From: Apricaphanius iberus
Taxonomy: Eukaryota; Chordata; Actinopteri; Cyprinodontiformes; Aphaniidae
Length of the DNA stretch: 64,000 nt
Reading direction: 5' to 3'
Assembly: GCA_028564705.1 (NCBI GenBank)
Contig: JAPXFQ010002465.1
Coordinates: forward strand, 1,612,001 to 1,676,000
Below are positions 61,700-64,000 of this stretch, in pieces (the first letter of the stretch is position 1; every line of letters begins with the position of its first letter). A program made the position numbers and the translations under genes. Under the pieces are notes generated by a model. It did not search any database, was not told the DNA's origin, and saw only the letters and a program-made list of their open reading frames with translations.

Positions 61700-63185
61700 T
61701 ATGTATGTTCTCTCTAATTGTCCTTGTTTTAATTATACATTGTCTCTTTTATTGGTAAGTTATTTAACTAATTGTTTTTGGCTTTTTTTAACAGTGTTTG
61801 CAATTCTTTCTTTTACTATTTCTTCTTTTTCTATTACTATGTCTTTATTGCCACTGTACTGCTTTTTGGTCACTTGTAAAGTGCTATATAAATAAATTGT
61901 TGTGCTATAAAAGATTTTATCAGAGTTTAGTCATTTTTTTCAACTCAAGATAGAGCAATAAAAACTGTCAGCACTTAACATGAGTAAAAGTTAACTTCCA
62001 ACTGACAGGTTCGTATGCACTCTGTCTAAATCGTACATTTTCATCAAAGCGAGTGCACGGCGAGTATTTGAATAACGATTCAATATACTGCAAAGAATGT
62101 TTTCTGAAAAAAGTGAACTGAGCTTCCTGACCTAGAAAATTTTCAAAGTTTTCTCAATCGAAAAGCTCTGGATATTCCAAAACATGTGAGACAACCGCCA
62201 ACCATGACACACAGAGATCTCTCTGTCACACAAGCACAACAAGAAAAAATGACGTTACCCGCCACAATAAGAGGCGTACAATGATCGGAGAAGAATCCAC
62301 TAGGACAACAAGCAGCTCCACAAACAAATGGACACGTAAGAACGAACAAAAGCATAAACTAGTCATCTCAGGTGTTGTGGAGTTATCTTTTGTAGTTTTT
62401 TGCTATTTTACTACTCTATTATCTGCTACTTTCTTTGAACTATTACGTCATGGTACTTGCACAGGAGCTGCTAAACAAGGTCATGGACTTTCAGCTAAAC
62501 ACTAAGTGAATCCACCATCTTCATTTCTCACTAATAGTTAGTAGGCCGAGGTAGGCCGAAGGTACAAGTGGAATAATTAAAATGTGTTTGGATTATTAAC
62601 CCACACAATTCTTCATGCCATCCTCAAGCACCAGAAGCTCTCCAAAGAGCCTGGTTAAATTTTATTTTCCATGGTAGGTTACCCACATTTGTGAGGAAAG
62701 TATTTTTTTATTTGTGGGAAGGACGAGAGCTTCAGTAACATCCACCAGCATCAATAAGGATTTCCTGAAAGAATTTGTCTTATTGAGGGGTCAGTTCAGT
62801 CCTACGGTGGAAATAAAAGACACAGTAAAGCAGTAAGCTTCAAATAACACTAGAACGATGGCAAAATTGTTTTGATAGCATTAGCATTGGACCTTCTGGT
62901 TATGTTAGCACTATGTGCTCGGTACTTTGGCTCCCTGACATACGTCTTTTAATGGTACTATCACAGAAACAATGTTGAATTATATTTCAGTTTTTGCTGT
63001 TGGAGAAACCATGATCCTAACACATTTAATGGCGTTAGCTTGATTCCTGACATAGCACAATAACAACCTCAGGGTGTTGTGTGGGACATCTGTTTTGAAC
63101 AGAATCGAAGACTTATTCATCACATTATATTGGCGTTAATACAATTTCGTAGTATCGGACACGTAATTTGTGTTAAAGTGTTGTC
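61700..63185. other. Abcg4 upstream intron, nothing recognisable
   Basis: This should be intronic to abcg4, because earlier exons encoding Walker A, signature and Walker B are not found before 64000. No exon with these motifs was seen on the minus strand. Confidence 0.45.
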
Positions 63186-63189
63186 AGTA

Positions 63190-64000
63190 ATCCGGCGTCT
63201 CGGGGTGGGGACGGGGGGACCACAGAGTGTGTTCCAACTATAGGGGGATCACACCTCTTACCCTCCCTGGAAAGTTCTATTCAGGGGTTCTGGAGAGGAG
63301 GGTCCGGCGGATAGTCAAACCTCGGATTCAGGAGGAACAATGCGGTTTTCGTCATAGCCATGGAACACTGGACCAGCTCTATACCCCCAGCAGGGTCCTT
63401 TAGGGTGCGTGGGAGTTCGCCCAACCGGTCTACATGTGTTTTGTGGACTTTGAGAAGGCGTTCGACAGTGTCCCTTGGGGAATCCTGTGGGGGGTACTCC
63501 GGGAGTATGGGGTACCGGGCCCTTTGATATGGGCGGTTAGGTCCCTGAATGACCGGTGTCAGAGTTTGGTTTGCATTGCTGGCAGTAAGTCGGGCTTGTT
63601 TCCAGTGAGAGCTGGACTCCGCCAAGGTTGCCCTTTGTCACCGGTCCTGTTCATAACATTTATGGACAGGATTTCTAGGCGCAGCCAAGGTGATTAGGGG
63701 ATAAGTTTTGGTGGCCTCAGGATTGGGTATCTGCTTTTCGCAGATGATGTGTTCCTGTTGGCTTCATCGGAATGTGATCTACAGCTTTAACTGGAGTGGT
63801 TTGCAGCCGTGTGGGAAGCCGCTTGGATGACGATCAGCACCTCCAAATCCGAGACCATGGTCTTGAGCCGGAAAAGGGCAGGGTGCCTTCTATGGGTCGG
63901 GGATGGGGTCCTTCCTCAATTGGAGGAATTTAAGTATCTGGGGGGGTTCATGAATAAGGGAAAAATGGAGCAGGTTATAATCGATAGATGGATTGGTAAG
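63190..64000 (+). pseudogene. LINE ORF2 reverse transcriptase, running off the window
   Basis: Same family as 37811-39332, opposite strand. Translation across frameshifts reads VCFNYRGITLLTLPGKF-like sequence (63220-63280), then CFVDFEKAFDSVPWGILWGV, GVPGPLIWAVRSL, GLRQGCPLSPVLFITFMDRI and LLFADDVFLL. All core RT motifs are visible, including FADD, but stops and shifts make it inactive. It continues past 64000. Confidence 0.88.

Overview
This window is vertebrate nuclear DNA, almost certainly from a teleost fish, probably a percomorph-type genome; I cannot name the species. The evidence is short exons with GT-AG introns that encode clear vertebrate orthologues, and intergenic and intronic DNA packed with typical fish transposons: Tc1/mariner, hAT and PIF/Harbinger miniature elements, L2-like, Rex1-like, RTE/I/L1-like LINEs, a Ty3/Gypsy scrap, LTR-like repeats and tRNA-derived SINEs. 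There are no operons, CRISPR arrays or prokaryotic systems.

Four protein-coding genes are supported by exon-by-exon translation. (1) tnfaip1 (BACURD2/KCTD family, minus strand, CDS 15492 to 7279, six coding exons, 326 aa). (2) ift20 (plus strand, CDS 22888-26797, four coding exons, 132 aa), head-to-head with tnfaip1 across about 1 kb that probably holds a shared promoter. (3) lyrm9 (minus strand, CDS 34233 to 29526, three exons, 77 aa, with a last coding exon of four codons plus stop). (4) abcg4 (minus strand, 60710 to 52165, nine exons, C-terminal ~417 residues; the 5' part lies beyond 64000). tnfaip1-ift20 head-to-head and lyrm9 nearby match, from memory, the human 17q11.2 neighbourhood.

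Layout: 1-7.2 kb is transposon debris (two Tc1 relics, an LTR-like piece, a TTAAAG-ended repeat, a LINE interrupted by a hAT element). 7.3-18.6 kb is tnfaip1 with L2 and hAT material in its introns and 5' flank. 18.6-19.7 kb is the bidirectional promoter region. 19.7-27.4 kb is ift20, with a nearly intact Tc1 in its first intron and an L2 in intron 3. 29.5-34.2 kb is lyrm9 with several miniature elements in its long intron. 35-44.6 kb is a dense nest of LINEs, Gypsy, Tc1-type and short retroposed repeats. 45.1-46.1 kb is an LTR-like repeat. 46.1-52.1 kb is AT-rich and gene-poor. 52.2-60.7 kb is the 3' half of abcg4, carrying a Tc1 and a Harbinger-type element. 61-64 kb is a SINE, a LINE tail and a LINE ORF2 running off the end.

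I found no undescribed gene system. The most interesting items are a Harbinger-type element ending about 15 nt upstream of an abcg4 3' splice site, so that a branch point may lie in or at its edge; two Tc1 lineages each broken by one extra A at the same place in the transposase; hAT-like ends enclosing a LINE fragment; a miniature element with ~60-bp inverted repeats and a 6-bp flanking duplication; and a short retroposed repeat inside a Tc1-type element with a perfect 10-bp target duplication. Coordinates of exons were worked out by hand from splice sites and reading frame; repeat edges are approximate unless a target duplication is given.
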